This document shows positions 18,576 to 28,116 of a DNA stretch of 64,000 nt, piece after piece. Under the pieces are notes generated by a model, which saw only the letters and a list, made by a program, of their open reading frames with translations, searched no databases and had not been told where the DNA came from. The position numbers and the translations under genes were made by a program. The stretch is from Mesorhizobium comanense (GTDB taxonomy: Bacteria; Pseudomonadota; Alphaproteobacteria; Rhizobiales; Rhizobiaceae), in assembly GCF_005503535.1 (NCBI RefSeq), contig NZ_SCNN01000006.1, forward strand, positions 1 through 64,000. Reading direction: 5' to 3'. The stretch's first letter is position 1. Each line of letters begins with the position of its first letter.

Positions 18576-20108
18576 CTAGGCCGCCTGTGCCACCCGCTCC
18601 GAACTCATGCGATAAGAGATCGCCTCGGCCAGATGGATGCGGCCGACCGTCTCGCTGGCGTCGAGATCGGCCAGCGTGCGCGCCACCTTGAGCACGCGAT
18701 GGTAGGCACGGGCGGAGAAGGCGAGCTTCTCGCTGGCATCCCTGAGCAGCGACAGGCCGGCCGCGTCAGGCGCGGCGATGGCCTCGATGACGGCCGGCGC
18801 ACAATGGGCGTTGGTGGTGGCGCTGTTGACGCCGAGCCGCTCGAAACGCTCGCGCTGGAGGGTGCGGGCGCGCGCCACGCGCAAGGCAACGGCGGCGCTC
18901 TTCTCGGCCTGGTCGGGCCGGATGAGGTCGCTGGCCGAGACCGCCGGCACTTCGATCCTGAGATCGATGCGGTCGAGCAGCGGGCCGGAGATGCGCGCCT
19001 GGTAATCGGTGCGGCAGCGCTCGCCGCGCACGCAGCGATAGCCAGGCTCGCCGGCCATGCCGCAGCGGCACGGGTTCATCGCCGCCACCAGCTGGATGCG
19101 CGCCGGATAGGTGACCCGGTGGTTGGCGCGCGCGATCATGCAGTCGCCTGTCTCCAGCGGCTGGCGCAGCGCATCGAGCGTCTGCGGCGTGAATTCGGGG
19201 AATTCATCGAGGAACAGCACGCCGTGGTGGGCAAGCGACACTTCGCCCGGCCGCGCGCGCAGGCCGCCGCCCACCATCGCCGCCATCGAGGCCGAATGAT
19301 GCGGCGCGCGGAACGGCCGCCGGTCGGTCAGCTTGCCCTCGCCGAGTTCGCCAGCGACCGAGGCGATCATCGATACTTCGAGCAATTCCTTCGGCGCCAG
19401 CGGCGGCAGGATCGACGGCAGCCGCTGCGCCAGCATCGACTTGCCCGAACCGGGCGGCCCAACCATCAGCAGATTGTGCCCGCCGGCGGCCGCCACTTCC
19501 AGCGCCCGCTTGGCCGTCTCCTGGCCCTTGATGTCGGCGAGGTCGGGCAGGTCGCGCGCCGTGGCGTGGATGCCGGCTTCCGGCCGCGACAGCACCTGCG
19601 TGCCGCGGAAATGATTGGCGATGGCAATCAGGCTGCGCGGCGCCAGTATGTCGAACTCCTTGCCGGCCCAGGCCGCTTCCGGGCCGCAGGCGAACGGACA
19701 GATCAGCCCCTTGCCCTCGGCATTGGCGCCGATCGCCGCCGGCAGCGCACCGGCGACCGCTGTTATCGTGCCGTCGAGCGACAACTCGCCGAGCACGACA
19801 TAGCCGGCCAGCATGTCGCCCGGAATAGCGCCGAGCGCCGCCATCAGGCCGAGTGCGATGGGCAGGTCGTAATGGCTGCCTTCCTTGGGCAGGTCGGCGG
19901 GCGCCAGATTGACCGTCACCTTCTTCGACGGCATCGACAGGCCCGACGCATGCAGCGCCGCCTGCACGCGTTCGCGGCTTTCGGCCACCGCCTTGTCGGG
20001 CAGGCCGACGATCTGCATGCCGACCTTGCCGGGCGCGATCATCACCTGCACGTCGACCGGCACGGCCTCGATGCCCTGGAAAGCGACCGTGCGAACCCGC
20101 GCCACCAT
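18576..20108 (-). CDS. comM: YifB/ComM family Mg-chelatase-like AAA+ ATPase
   Basis: A 510-residue cytoplasmic protein. The N-terminal ChlI-type S5-like domain covers residues 1-170 (MIAPGKVGMQIVGLPDKAVAESRERV as the family hallmark, quoted here in part as VGLPDKAVAESRERV). The AAA+ core has Walker A GPPGSGKS, Walker B GVLFLDEFPEF and a Cys cluster (NPCRCGMAGEPGYRC). In naturally transformable bacteria ComM is a branch-migration helicase in recombination. The start at 20108 begins with the conserved MVARVRTVAFQGIEA. Upstream lie a degenerate gshB 3' fragment and then the AraC gene. Confidence 0.93.
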   Translation of the reverse strand: MVARVRTVAFQGIEAVPVDVQVMIAPGKVGMQIVGLPDKAVAESRERVQAALHASGLSMPSKKVTVNLAPADLPKEGSHYDLPIALGLMAALGAIPGDMLAGYVVLGELSLDGTITAVAGALPAAIGANAEGKGLICPFACGPEAAWAGKEFDILAPRSLIAIANHFRGTQVLSRPEAGIHATARDLPDLADIKGQETAKRALEVAAAGGHNLLMVGPPGSGKSMLAQRLPSILPPLAPKELLEVSMIASVAGELGEGKLTDRRPFRAPHHSASMAAMVGGGLRARPGEVSLAHHGVLFLDEFPEFTPQTLDALRQPLETGDCMIARANHRVTYPARIQLVAAMNPCRCGMAGEPGYRCVRGERCRTDYQARISGPLLDRIDLRIEVPAVSASDLIRPDQAEKSAAVALRVARARTLQRERFERLGVNSATTNAHCAPAVIEAIAAPDAAGLSLLRDASEKLAFSARAYHRVLKVARTLADLDASETVGRIHLAEAISYRMSSERVAQAA

Positions 20109-20281
20109 GTCTTGTCCCCGGATATGGGCTTGCCCCGGCCCACGCGATCGGCCCTGAAAGGCCCGCTGGAAAGACAATCACAATTTCTTGATCAAATCAA
20201 GAACATTACAGGAACACCCAGCCGCGCCGGTTGCAGCCGGGTTGTGGCGGATTGAAAAAACGGAACATGGTTAATACGAAA

Positions 20282-20450
20282 TGAAAACGCCCTACGTCCG
20301 CTTGGCTTCGACCGCGTCCCGAAACAGGCCGGCAATGTCTGCGCCGCCAAAGCACTTGACGTCGCGCGCGCCGGTCGGGGAGATCATGTCGTCGTCGATG
20401 CCGACTAGGAGGAAGCCGGATGGCCCGATACGGGCGCAAATCGCGCGCTC
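20282..20450 (-). pseudogene. Displaced, degenerate 3' end of gshB
   Basis: Read on the minus strand, this stretch encodes about 52 residues that align to the C-terminus of the intact GshB at 25951-26892. It starts [11 protein letters not shown], continues [17 protein letters not shown] and [10 protein letters not shown], and ends [12 protein letters not shown], like the real [12 protein letters not shown]. Two in-frame deletions remove 4 and 8 residues. The homology reaches about 10 bp past the stop (TGAAAACG at 20282 and at 25941). There is no start codon or upstream part of gshB here. The last ~45 bp of the AraC coding region overlaps it in another frame. It marks one boundary of a 5.7-kb insertion or duplication. 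Confidence 0.8.
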
Positions 20451-21499
20451 GATTGCCTTTCGATCGGTCTGAGATATTGCAGGAGGTCGCGGGACGTTAA
20501 CAATTCCATTTCTTCCATTTTTGATTGCGAGGCGAGACTGCGCACGTCTTTCGGCGACATGCCGAAGAGCTTCTTGAAGGCGCGGGTGAACGCTGAGGCG
20601 TGGCTGAACCCGAGTTCGAAGGCCAACTGCGAAACACGCACTTCAGCCTCCGCCGCGTCGGCCATGCGGCGAAAGGCGAAGCGAAGCCGTCGTTCGTTGA
20701 TATAGGCGCTGACTCCCCCGAGCGGCTCGAACATCCGGTAGAGCGTCGAGCGGGTAATGCCGAACTCGTCGATCAGCGTGTGAAGCGTCAGCTCGGAACC
20801 GGAAAGCCGCTGCTCGATGGCGGCCCTGATCGCGGCCAGTGAAACCGCCCTGCGGCCGGATCGCGCTTCGTTCTGCTGGCTTGATAGAGGTTCGAGACAT
20901 GCCGTGGCCAGCTGGATGATCGTGTCGGCAACGGCGCCGGCCTCCGAAACCGGAAGGTCCGGTCCGACCGCGATGACGTTTTCCATCACGCCGCGCAGAA
21001 TGGTCGTCAGGGGTCCTTGCCGGCGCACGAAACCGTGAGCGTCGTCGAGGAACGGCACCATGGGCTCGAGCCTGCGGCGTGACACCGCCAGGCTTACATT
21101 CTCGACGACGGGCGCTTCGATCGCCATTTCCTGCGAAAGGTCGAGAAACGCGAAATCCCCGGCCTCGACGCGCCTGGTCTTGCCGGCGATTGTCAGGTCG
21201 AAATGGCCGCGCGTGTAGCAGACGACCAGGATCTGATCCGTGCCGTGTCGCGCCATGGTCCTGATCGTGCGGGTGAAGCGGCCCGCGCCGCTCTTTGCCC
21301 GCGAAACGGTCACCTGGGGCAAGCTGTAGATTTCCGATGTCGCGAAGAACGGGGCACCTTTCGCGAAAGACGGCACCTCGAAATCGAAGACCGGCGACAG
21401 CATTCTTGCGAAAGATACAACACTTTGAGGGTCACTTTCAGGAAACGCCGCCTGGTAGCAATCGATGTAGGCTGTCTGCTCGTCTTTAGGCGAATTCAT
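20405..21499 (-). CDS. AraC family transcriptional regulator
   Basis: A 364-residue regulator. Residues about 40-210 resemble the AraC-binding-like domain ([20 protein letters not shown]). The C-terminal AraC/XylS double HTH spans residues about 225-325, with the signature [20 protein letters not shown] then FGMSPKDVR. The last ~17 codons (after LRPIE) are read from the degenerate gshB fragment in a shifted frame, so the natural C-terminus was replaced or extended when this block joined gshB DNA. It is divergent from the autotransporter gene, 228 bp away, and is its likely regulator. Confidence 0.88.
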   Translation of the reverse strand: MNSPKDEQTAYIDCYQAAFPESDPQSVVSFARMLSPVFDFEVPSFAKGAPFFATSEIYSLPQVTVSRAKSGAGRFTRTIRTMARHGTDQILVVCYTRGHFDLTIAGKTRRVEAGDFAFLDLSQEMAIEAPVVENVSLAVSRRRLEPMVPFLDDAHGFVRRQGPLTTILRGVMENVIAVGPDLPVSEAGAVADTIIQLATACLEPLSSQQNEARSGRRAVSLAAIRAAIEQRLSGSELTLHTLIDEFGITRSTLYRMFEPLGGVSAYINERRLRFAFRRMADAAEAEVRVSQLAFELGFSHASAFTRAFKKLFGMSPKDVRSLASQSKMEEMELLTSRDLLQYLRPIERQSSARFAPVSGHPASS

Positions 21500-21577
21500 G
21501 AAAACGCACTCTTTGTCGTTGCCTGAGAGATTGTCACACGGCTTCTAAAACCTCAAACGATCCGACGCTTTACCCGC

Positions 21578-21605
21578 CGTCCCATTTTTTAAACCCAGCG
21601 TCCCA
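21578..21605. promoter_or_regulatory. Candidate AraC-type direct repeat
   Basis: CGTCCCA occurs at 21578-21584 and again at 21599-21605, exactly 21 bp apart (two helical turns), with a T/A-rich spacer. It lies in the divergent region between the AraC gene and the autotransporter. Direct half-sites spaced by about 21 bp are typical for AraC-type regulators. This is a weak motif without independent support. Confidence 0.35.
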
Positions 21606-21727
21606 AGCGGTCACATTCGGCTTGAATGCAAAGCAAGGCCGTCGGAACAGTCCCTTGGTGGGGCGAGAGGTGCCTGCGGACATGGTTTTCCGGCACCTTT
21701 CACGAGGCTGCAGGGCGTCCGGGGGCT

Positions 21728-24700
21728 ATGGGAAATCAGTTTGTGCGTTGGGCCGTTCTGGCCCGTGTTCTGTTTGGCGTGGCTATCCTTTTCCTGGGAT
21801 TGACGGGCGCTGGCCCGTGGACCACGAGCGCTAGCGCCGATCCATTGCCACCCAACTCCGCGGTCTCGTTCAATGTCGCACATGGTCTGGCTGGCCAGGT
21901 CGTTACCGCAAGAATGGCCCTGTCAAATCCCAACGCCGCGACAAACCTCACAGGGGTGACCACACAATTCGCCATTTCCAACGGCGCGACATTCGCTTCG
22001 CCGGCCAACTTGTCCAACGGGTGCGGCGGCAGCGTTGTTGCAAATTCGGGAGGTTCTATCGTAAGCGTCTCGGGCGTGGGTTTGGCAAGCGGCGCAAATT
22101 GTACAATCGATGTCGATGTGCAGCTACCGCCCAACCCCGGATCGACTTCACTCTACAGCCGCAACTCCAGTGGTGCCACAGCCAACGAATCTGGAGGCGC
22201 AGGTGGAAACACCGCTTATTTGGGACTCTCCATTTCTGCTCCTCCATCGGTGGCGGCAGCGTTCAATCCCACCTCCATCACCGCGGGGCAGACTTCAACG
22301 CTGACCCTGACCATAACCAATCCCAATCAGTACACCGGCGTTGATCAGTTGACCGGGGTTGCCCTTGCGGCTTCGGCGTTGCCCGCCAATCTCAGTTTGG
22401 CCGCCGGCGGCAATGCCACCAACTCCTGCACCAACGGCACGTTCAACGCAGCGTCTCTCAGCCTGAGCGGCGCTACGCTGGATGCCAATGCAAGCTGCAC
22501 GGTGACCGTGCAGGTGACTTCGTCCGTACCTGCGGGTTACAGCCATACGACCGGCGTTGTTTCGGCCACTGGACCGCTAACCCTCACTGGAACCAAGGCC
22601 ACGACAGCCACGCCGTTGACCGTGACGGCTGTGTCCCCACCGAACGCCGCACTGTCTTATGTCTATTCAGGCACGCCGATTGCCGGCCAGCTGGTGAAGG
22701 GGCAATTGGTTCTGACAAACCCCAATCCGGTGGGGCTGACAGGCATTTCCGTCAGTATCAGCAACAGCAATGGCGCCAGCTTTCCCTCACCAGACAATCT
22801 GGTCAACGGGTGTGGCGGCAGTGTCAACGTCAGCAATGGGCCCGGTGGCCTTGTTCTCTCGGGCGCAAGTCTTCCAGGCCTCGGCAGTTGTACCCTTACG
22901 GTCGATATCCGGCTTCCATCGTCTGCCGGCTATACATCCATCACCACACTGCAGGCGCCTTCGGCCACTGAGTCCGGTGGCGCCTTTGGAAGCACGGGCT
23001 ATGCGGTCCTCATATTCTATAATCTGCTCACAACCACCCAGGCTGTCGGCCAGTTGAACGTCTACCAAGGCGTGGCCATCAATTCCGCCACGCCCGTCAC
23101 GGCAGGTGGTGGGGCACCTGCGATCACGCTCGGCATATCGCCGGCTTTGCCGGCAGGCCTGCAATTCGACACCGCAACCGGGGCCATCACCGGAACGGCC
23201 GCCAGCACTTCGCCGACAACCACCTACACAGTGACGGCGACCGATCAGGCCAGTCCGCCGCAAACATCGTCCAAGACATTCGATTTGACGGTCACCGGCC
23301 CGGTGGTGGCCACCCAGGCTGTGGCCTCTGTAGCCCTGACCAAGGGCCAACCGGCGACGTCGTTCACGCCGGTGACGGGCAGCGGCGGCAGCGGCGCGCT
23401 CAGCTACGGCATCAGCCCCTCATTGCCCGCCGGCCTGTCCCTCAGTGCGTCGACCGGCGAAATCACTGGCTCGCCAACTGTTACATCAGCTGCCACGACC
23501 TATACCGTGACCGTGACCGACGCCAACGGTGCCAGCGCCTCCAACACGTTCTTGCTTGCCGTCAACGATGCGGTCACCGCCACACAGGCGGTGCCGACGG
23601 CGGTATTGACCCAGAACCATGCGGTCATTCCGTTCACGCCCGTCAGCGGTGGCGGTGGAACCAGCCCGCTGTCCTACGGCGTGTCGCCGGCCCTGCCTGC
23701 CGGATTGAGCTTCGACAGCTCGAATGGGCAGATCACCGGTACGCCATCCACCGCAGCGGCTGGCACCTACACCGTGACGGTGACCGACACCAAGGGCGTA
23801 GCGGCAGCCGCCACCTTCAGCCTCACCGTCAACGGCGCGGTCACCGCCACGCAGGCGATCGCGACGACAATATTGACTCAGAGCCATGCGGCCCCATCAT
23901 TCACACCCGTCACCGGAGCGGGTGGCGCAGGAGGCCTCACTTACGGCGTGTCGCCGAGCCTGCCCGCCGGACTGAACTTCAATGCGGCAAACGGGCAAGT
24001 CACCGGCGTGCCCAGCGTCACGTCAGCCGCCACGAGCTACACCGTGACGGTGACCGACACCAATGGCGCCACGGCATCCAATATTTTCTCGCTTGCCGTA
24101 GGAAGCGCCGTGACGGCGACACAAGCGGTGGCCACGAAGTCTCTCACCGTGACCACGGCAGTGACGCCGTTCACGCCGGTCACCGGCGGCGGTGGAACCA
24201 ACCCCCTGTCCTATGCCGTCTCACCCGCCCTTCCGGCAGGCCTGAGTTTTGGCACTGCCGACGGGCAGGTCAGCGGCACCCCAACCGTCGCCAGCGCGGC
24301 GGCCAGCTATACGGTGACCGTGACAGACGCCAACGGTGCGACGGCGACGAACAGCTTCAGCCTGAAGGTCGAGAGCCTAGGGCAGACTATCACCTTCACC
24401 TCGACCCCGCCCAGTCCCGTCCACATCCATTCGCCGGACTATGTGGTTTCGGCCACTGGCGGCGGTTCCGGCGAGCCGGTTCTGTTCTCGATCGACGCTT
24501 CGAGCGGCGCGGGCGTGTGCAGCATTTCCGGCAGCACCGTGTCCTTCCTTTCCGTGGCGGGCATCTGCGTGGTCAACGCCAACCAGGCCGGCAATGCTCA
24601 GTACGCGGCAGCTCCGCAGGCACAGCAGACCATCTCGGTCGTCACGACGGACGTCGGCGCGGTGACCGAGGCGATCGGCGGCTTCATCTCCGACCGTGCC

Positions 24701-25894
24701 AACCAGATCGTGAGCAACCAGCCTGACTACGGCAGTCACGGCATGGACCGTCTGAACGAGGCCGCGGGCCAAGGTGGCGGCGGTGGTTCTTCCGATCTCA
24801 CGAACCAACAGGCAGCGGGGCTGAAATCTGACCTGCCGCTTGCGGCTTTCGAATCGCGTGCGGGAGCAGTCGGTCCATTCACCCCAACTGCCGCACCGGC
24901 TTATCAAGCTGCCGCCGGCCGGCAGGATCCCTACGGTCTGCAGGCGATGCTGCTGGGCGCCGTGCAGAATGCTGGCCAGTCAGGATCGATGGACCGGCTC
25001 AGCTATTCCGGCGCCTTCGATGCCACGGTCAATGCCCATGACGGCTTTGCGGCTTCCTTCCACGGCTCGCTGTCGCAGTTCACCAAGTGGCAGGAAGCTG
25101 CACTTGGCCTCAACGGCTCGCAGGGCGGCTCGCATTCCTACTCGCCCTTCGACCTGTGGGTAGAGGGCACCTATGCCGGTTACAGTGGCGAACGCAGTGG
25201 CCAGTTTGGCCTGTTCACCGCGGGTGCGGATTATGTGGTCAATCCCGGTTTGCTGGTTGGCGCGTTCACGCAGGTCGACACGATGAACCAGACATCCGGT
25301 ACGGCCGTCTCCGGAACCGGATGGATGGCGGGGCCTTACGCCACTGTGCGCCTCACCGACCGGCTGTTCTGGACGTCGCGGGCCGGCTGGGGCCGCTCCA
25401 GCAACAGCCTTTCGGACTCCGGCGACTTCACCTCCACGCGGTGGCTGGCCTCCACGGAAGTCGCGGGCAAGTGGAATCTCGGGCAGGGCGTGACCTTCAC
25501 GCCCAATCTGGGCTTCATCTACTTCCAGGACACGACCGACGCCTATCAGGACACTTTTGGCGTCACCATTCCGGGCGTGAAGACCGAGCTGGGCCAGCTC
25601 AAATTCTCTCCCGAACTGTCCTACGGCTTTGCGACCGACGGCGGATTGTGGGTCGAGCCCTCATTCGCGCCGGAACTGATCTGGAACTTCGCCTCCACCA
25701 ATGTGGATGGCTCTGGTGCGCTGTCCGATACGGCGACCGGCCCGACAGGCTTGCGCGGCCGCATCAAGGCCGGCCTCAATTTCCGCACCCCGCAGGGCGT
25801 GGCATTTTCGGCCACCGCTTCCTATGACGGCATCGGCGCGTCCGGCTACTCCGCCATTGCGGGTCAGGCGCGGATCAATGTGCCGCTGAACTGA
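21728..25894 (+). CDS. Large autotransporter adhesin with He_PIG repeats
   Basis: About 1388 residues. A signal peptide (VLFGVAILFLGLTGAG, cleavage near ASA-DPLPP) is followed by three ~125-residue DUF11-like domains with paired Cys (NGCGG...NCTID type, residues about 40-435). Five tandem ~90-residue putative Ig (He_PIG) repeats follow (23032-24378), each with ATQAV, SLPAGL or ALPAGL, ITG-x-P and YTVTVTD. A ~250-residue C-terminal autotransporter beta-barrel starts near SPFDLWVEG (about residue 1138) and ends at INVPLN. ATG at 21728 is chosen because it directly precedes the signal peptide; an in-frame ATG at 21626 would add 34 residues. Predicted to be surface displayed and adhesive. Divergent AraC regulator upstream; convergent with gshB. 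Confidence 0.88.
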   Translation: MGNQFVRWAVLARVLFGVAILFLGLTGAGPWTTSASADPLPPNSAVSFNVAHGLAGQVVTARMALSNPNAATNLTGVTTQFAISNGATFASPANLSNGCGGSVVANSGGSIVSVSGVGLASGANCTIDVDVQLPPNPGSTSLYSRNSSGATANESGGAGGNTAYLGLSISAPPSVAAAFNPTSITAGQTSTLTLTITNPNQYTGVDQLTGVALAASALPANLSLAAGGNATNSCTNGTFNAASLSLSGATLDANASCTVTVQVTSSVPAGYSHTTGVVSATGPLTLTGTKATTATPLTVTAVSPPNAALSYVYSGTPIAGQLVKGQLVLTNPNPVGLTGISVSISNSNGASFPSPDNLVNGCGGSVNVSNGPGGLVLSGASLPGLGSCTLTVDIRLPSSAGYTSITTLQAPSATESGGAFGSTGYAVLIFYNLLTTTQAVGQLNVYQGVAINSATPVTAGGGAPAITLGISPALPAGLQFDTATGAITGTAASTSPTTTYTVTATDQASPPQTSSKTFDLTVTGPVVATQAVASVALTKGQPATSFTPVTGSGGSGALSYGISPSLPAGLSLSASTGEITGSPTVTSAATTYTVTVTDANGASASNTFLLAVNDAVTATQAVPTAVLTQNHAVIPFTPVSGGGGTSPLSYGVSPALPAGLSFDSSNGQITGTPSTAAAGTYTVTVTDTKGVAAAATFSLTVNGAVTATQAIATTILTQSHAAPSFTPVTGAGGAGGLTYGVSPSLPAGLNFNAANGQVTGVPSVTSAATSYTVTVTDTNGATASNIFSLAVGSAVTATQAVATKSLTVTTAVTPFTPVTGGGGTNPLSYAVSPALPAGLSFGTADGQVSGTPTVASAAASYTVTVTDANGATATNSFSLKVESLGQTITFTSTPPSPVHIHSPDYVVSATGGGSGEPVLFSIDASSGAGVCSISGSTVSFLSVAGICVVNANQAGNAQYAAAPQAQQTISVVTTDVGAVTEAIGGFISDRANQIVSNQPDYGSHGMDRLNEAAGQGGGGGSSDLTNQQAAGLKSDLPLAAFESRAGAVGPFTPTAAPAYQAAAGRQDPYGLQAMLLGAVQNAGQSGSMDRLSYSGAFDATVNAHDGFAASFHGSLSQFTKWQEAALGLNGSQGGSHSYSPFDLWVEGTYAGYSGERSGQFGLFTAGADYVVNPGLLVGAFTQVDTMNQTSGTAVSGTGWMAGPYATVRLTDRLFWTSRAGWGRSSNSLSDSGDFTSTRWLASTEVAGKWNLGQGVTFTPNLGFIYFQDTTDAYQDTFGVTIPGVKTELGQLKFSPELSYGFATDGGLWVEPSFAPELIWNFASTNVDGSGALSDTATGPTGLRGRIKAGLNFRTPQGVAFSATASYDGIGASGYSAIAGQARINVPLN

Positions 25895-25950
25895 CAGAGC
25901 GGATGACGTGCGCTTGAAGAAGCGGGATTGTAGCTCGACCTGAAAACGGG

Positions 25951-26892
25951 CTACGTCCGCTTGCCCTCGACCGCGTCCCAGAACAGGCCGGCGATGTCGG
26001 CGCCGCCGAAGCGCTTGACCTCGCGCACGCCGGTGGGCGAGGTCACGTTGATCTCGGTCATGTAGTCGCCGATCACGTCGATGCCGACCAGGATGAAGCC
26101 GCGCTCTTTCAGCGAGGGTCCGATGCGGGCGCAGATCTCGCGCTCGCGGGGCGTCAGCTCGGTCTTCTCGGCGCGGCCGCCGACATGCATGTTGGAGCGG
26201 GAATCGTGCTCCGCCGGCACGCGGTTGATGGCGCCGACCGGCTCGCCGTCGATGAGGATGATGCGCTTGTCGCCCTTGCGCACGTCCTTCAGGTAGCGCT
26301 GCACGATGTAGGGTTCGCGCGACAGCTGGCCGAACATTTCGAGCAGCGAGGCGAGGTTGCGGTCGTCTTCCTTGAGGTGGAAGATGCCGGCGCCGCCATT
26401 GCCATAGAGCGGCTTGACGATGATGTCGCCGAACTCCTTGCGGAAGGCTGCCACCTCGAGTGGATCCTTGGTGATCAGCGTCTCCGGCATCAGGTCCGGA
26501 AACTCGGTGACGAAGATCTTTTCCGGGCTGTTGCGCACCCAGGCCGGGTCGTTGACGACCAGCGTCTTGGGGTGAATGCGTTCCAGGATGTGCGTGGTGG
26601 TGATGTAGTTCATGTCGAAGGGCGGATCCTGGCGCAGCAGGATGACGTCCATCTCCGACAGGTCGGTGCGCACCTTCTCGCCCAGCGAATAGTGGTTGCC
26701 CTTCTCGTCGCGCACCTGCATCTCCTCGATGCGGGCGAAAACCTTGCCGTCGCGAAGCGACAGCCGGTCGGGCGTGTAGTGGAAAAGCTGATGGCCGCGC
26801 CGCTGCGCCTCCAGCGACAGCGCGAACGAGGTGTCGCCGGCGATCGACACGGTGGAGACATGGTCCATCTGGACGGCGATTTTCAGCTTCAT
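25951..26892 (-). CDS. gshB: Glutathione synthetase
   Basis: A 313-residue ATP-grasp enzyme of normal bacterial length that joins gamma-glutamylcysteine and glycine. Recognisable segments include the N-terminal [28 protein letters not shown], the ATP-grasp lid [12 protein letters not shown], and the metal-binding EINVTSPTG. The C-terminal ~60 codons have a degenerate duplicate at 20282-20450 in the same orientation. Convergent with the autotransporter gene (56 bp between stops). Confidence 0.96.
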   Translation of the reverse strand: MKLKIAVQMDHVSTVSIAGDTSFALSLEAQRRGHQLFHYTPDRLSLRDGKVFARIEEMQVRDEKGNHYSLGEKVRTDLSEMDVILLRQDPPFDMNYITTTHILERIHPKTLVVNDPAWVRNSPEKIFVTEFPDLMPETLITKDPLEVAAFRKEFGDIIVKPLYGNGGAGIFHLKEDDRNLASLLEMFGQLSREPYIVQRYLKDVRKGDKRIILIDGEPVGAINRVPAEHDSRSNMHVGGRAEKTELTPREREICARIGPSLKERGFILVGIDVIGDYMTEINVTSPTGVREVKRFGGADIAGLFWDAVEGKRT

Positions 26893-26971
26893 GGCGGGTC
26901 CCCGGCGCTATCGGTGCAAGCGATATAAGGGTCGCGACGCCGTCTGCCAATCGGGCCAGCAGCCTTTCCTT

Positions 26972-27025
26972 TGATGCATGTCGTTGCCCCAAAACCGGGA
27001 AGCCACTTTTGGGCGACATGCATCA
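26972..27025. repeat. Intergenic palindromic repeat (TGATGCATGTCG type)
   Basis: TGATGCATGTCG at 26972-26983 is perfectly complementary to CGACATGCATCA at 27014-27025. The inner parts (CCCCAAAA and TTTTGGG) also pair. It lies between gshB and the outer-membrane protein gene. A common rhizobial intergenic hairpin. Confidence 0.7.
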
Positions 27026-27110
27026 GCGGTCGAAGACCAGCCTGAAATAGGTGAGCGATGGCCGCGGCAGGGATAGCCGCGGCCCCGCGAAAAGGCGAAC
27101 CCGGAAAGCC

Positions 27111-27809
27111 TTAGAATTTATACGCCAGGGCAAGCCTGATCGTATTCTGCTCGAGATGCACTTCGCGGTCGGCGAAGCCGCCGGGCAGCGACTGGAAATC
27201 GTAGGTTTTCTTGCCGAAGGAGTCGTGGATATACTCCAGGCGCCCGATCCATTTGGGATTGAATGCGTATTCGGCGCCGACACCAATGTTCCAGCCGGTA
27301 AGGCCCTTGTCGATGGAATCGGAATTTCCCGAGACAGGATTGGACTGGGTCACCTTGTCGTTGGTGAAGGAGACGCCACCGGCGGAATAGAACAGCAGGT
27401 TGCCGGCGGCATAGCCGATCCGGCCGCGCAAACGGCCCATATATGAGCCTTCGGACTCCGCGTGGCGCGTGCCGCCGCGGGAGTTGAGATAGTCGGCGCC
27501 CTCTTTCCAGCCGTCGTAGCCGAATTCGCCCTCGGCGCCGAAAACCAGTGATCCGGTCTGATAGTTGACACCCGCGAGACCGCCGAGAGTTCCGCCAGCC
27601 GGCGAAAGCGATACGTCGCTCGAGCCGCTGAGGTTGATCAGACGGTTCTTGCCGAACGCTCCCCCGGCGTAACCGCCGACATAGGCGCCGCCCCAATTGA
27701 AGGCCGCGGCCGGCGGTGGCGCTGGAGGGGCATCCTGGGGCGACAGATCGGCCGCGAAGGCGGCCGGCGAAGAAAGCAGTGCGGCAAGCGCGAGGATGGC
27801 GGATTTCAT
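27111..27809 (-). CDS. Omp25/Omp31-like outer-membrane beta-barrel protein
   Basis: A 232-residue protein with a signal peptide (ILALAALLSSPAAFA), a Pro-rich linker (QDAPPAPPPAAAFNWGGAYV), and an eight-strand barrel pattern ending in Phe (LALAYKF), as required for BAM insertion. WGGAYVGGYAGGAFG and GRLRGRIGYA segments are typical of rhizobial and Brucella Omp25/RopB-type proteins. Monocistronic; it faces the response regulator gene across a 307-bp gap (27810-28116) in which I recognise no specific site. Confidence 0.88.
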   Translation of the reverse strand: MKSAILALAALLSSPAAFAADLSPQDAPPAPPPAAAFNWGGAYVGGYAGGAFGKNRLINLSGSSDVSLSPAGGTLGGLAGVNYQTGSLVFGAEGEFGYDGWKEGADYLNSRGGTRHAESEGSYMGRLRGRIGYAAGNLLFYSAGGVSFTNDKVTQSNPVSGNSDSIDKGLTGWNIGVGAEYAFNPKWIGRLEYIHDSFGKKTYDFQSLPGGFADREVHLEQNTIRLALAYKF

Positions 27810-28116
27810 GTTCGAAGCACCTGTGGACTTGACTGAGGCTCAGGCACTTATGGCGACGCGCGCGGGCATCGGCATCCCGCATTTGGGGTATGGCGATTGT
27901 TTCCGGCAGCGTGCGACGTGGGAGCCGGATACGGGCATGTCTCGCTGCCGACCCCGGGCAGCCGCGCCGTCGCCGACGGCGTCGCAACGGGACAACACCC
28001 TGATCCATCGAGACCGGACGGCGGCCTTCCATCTGGATCACATTCGTTTGTTGTGCGCCTTCGAGGCTGGCGTGATGTCCCGATCCCGCTAATGATCGGA
28101 ACAGGGGTGGTTGTGC

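Noticed and set aside
18438..20255. 605-codon open frame on the plus strand opposite comM
   Set aside because: Antisense shadow in GC-rich DNA. comM on the other strand has all family motifs.
23032..24378. 270-bp repeats in the autotransporter considered as a satellite or mobile element
   Set aside because: They encode in-frame He_PIG domains with diverged DNA, which is normal for adhesins.
27810..28116. Plus-strand frame 27697-28092 as a gene
   Set aside because: It starts inside the outer-membrane protein gene, lacks a ribosome site and shows Arg/Ala-rich shadow composition.
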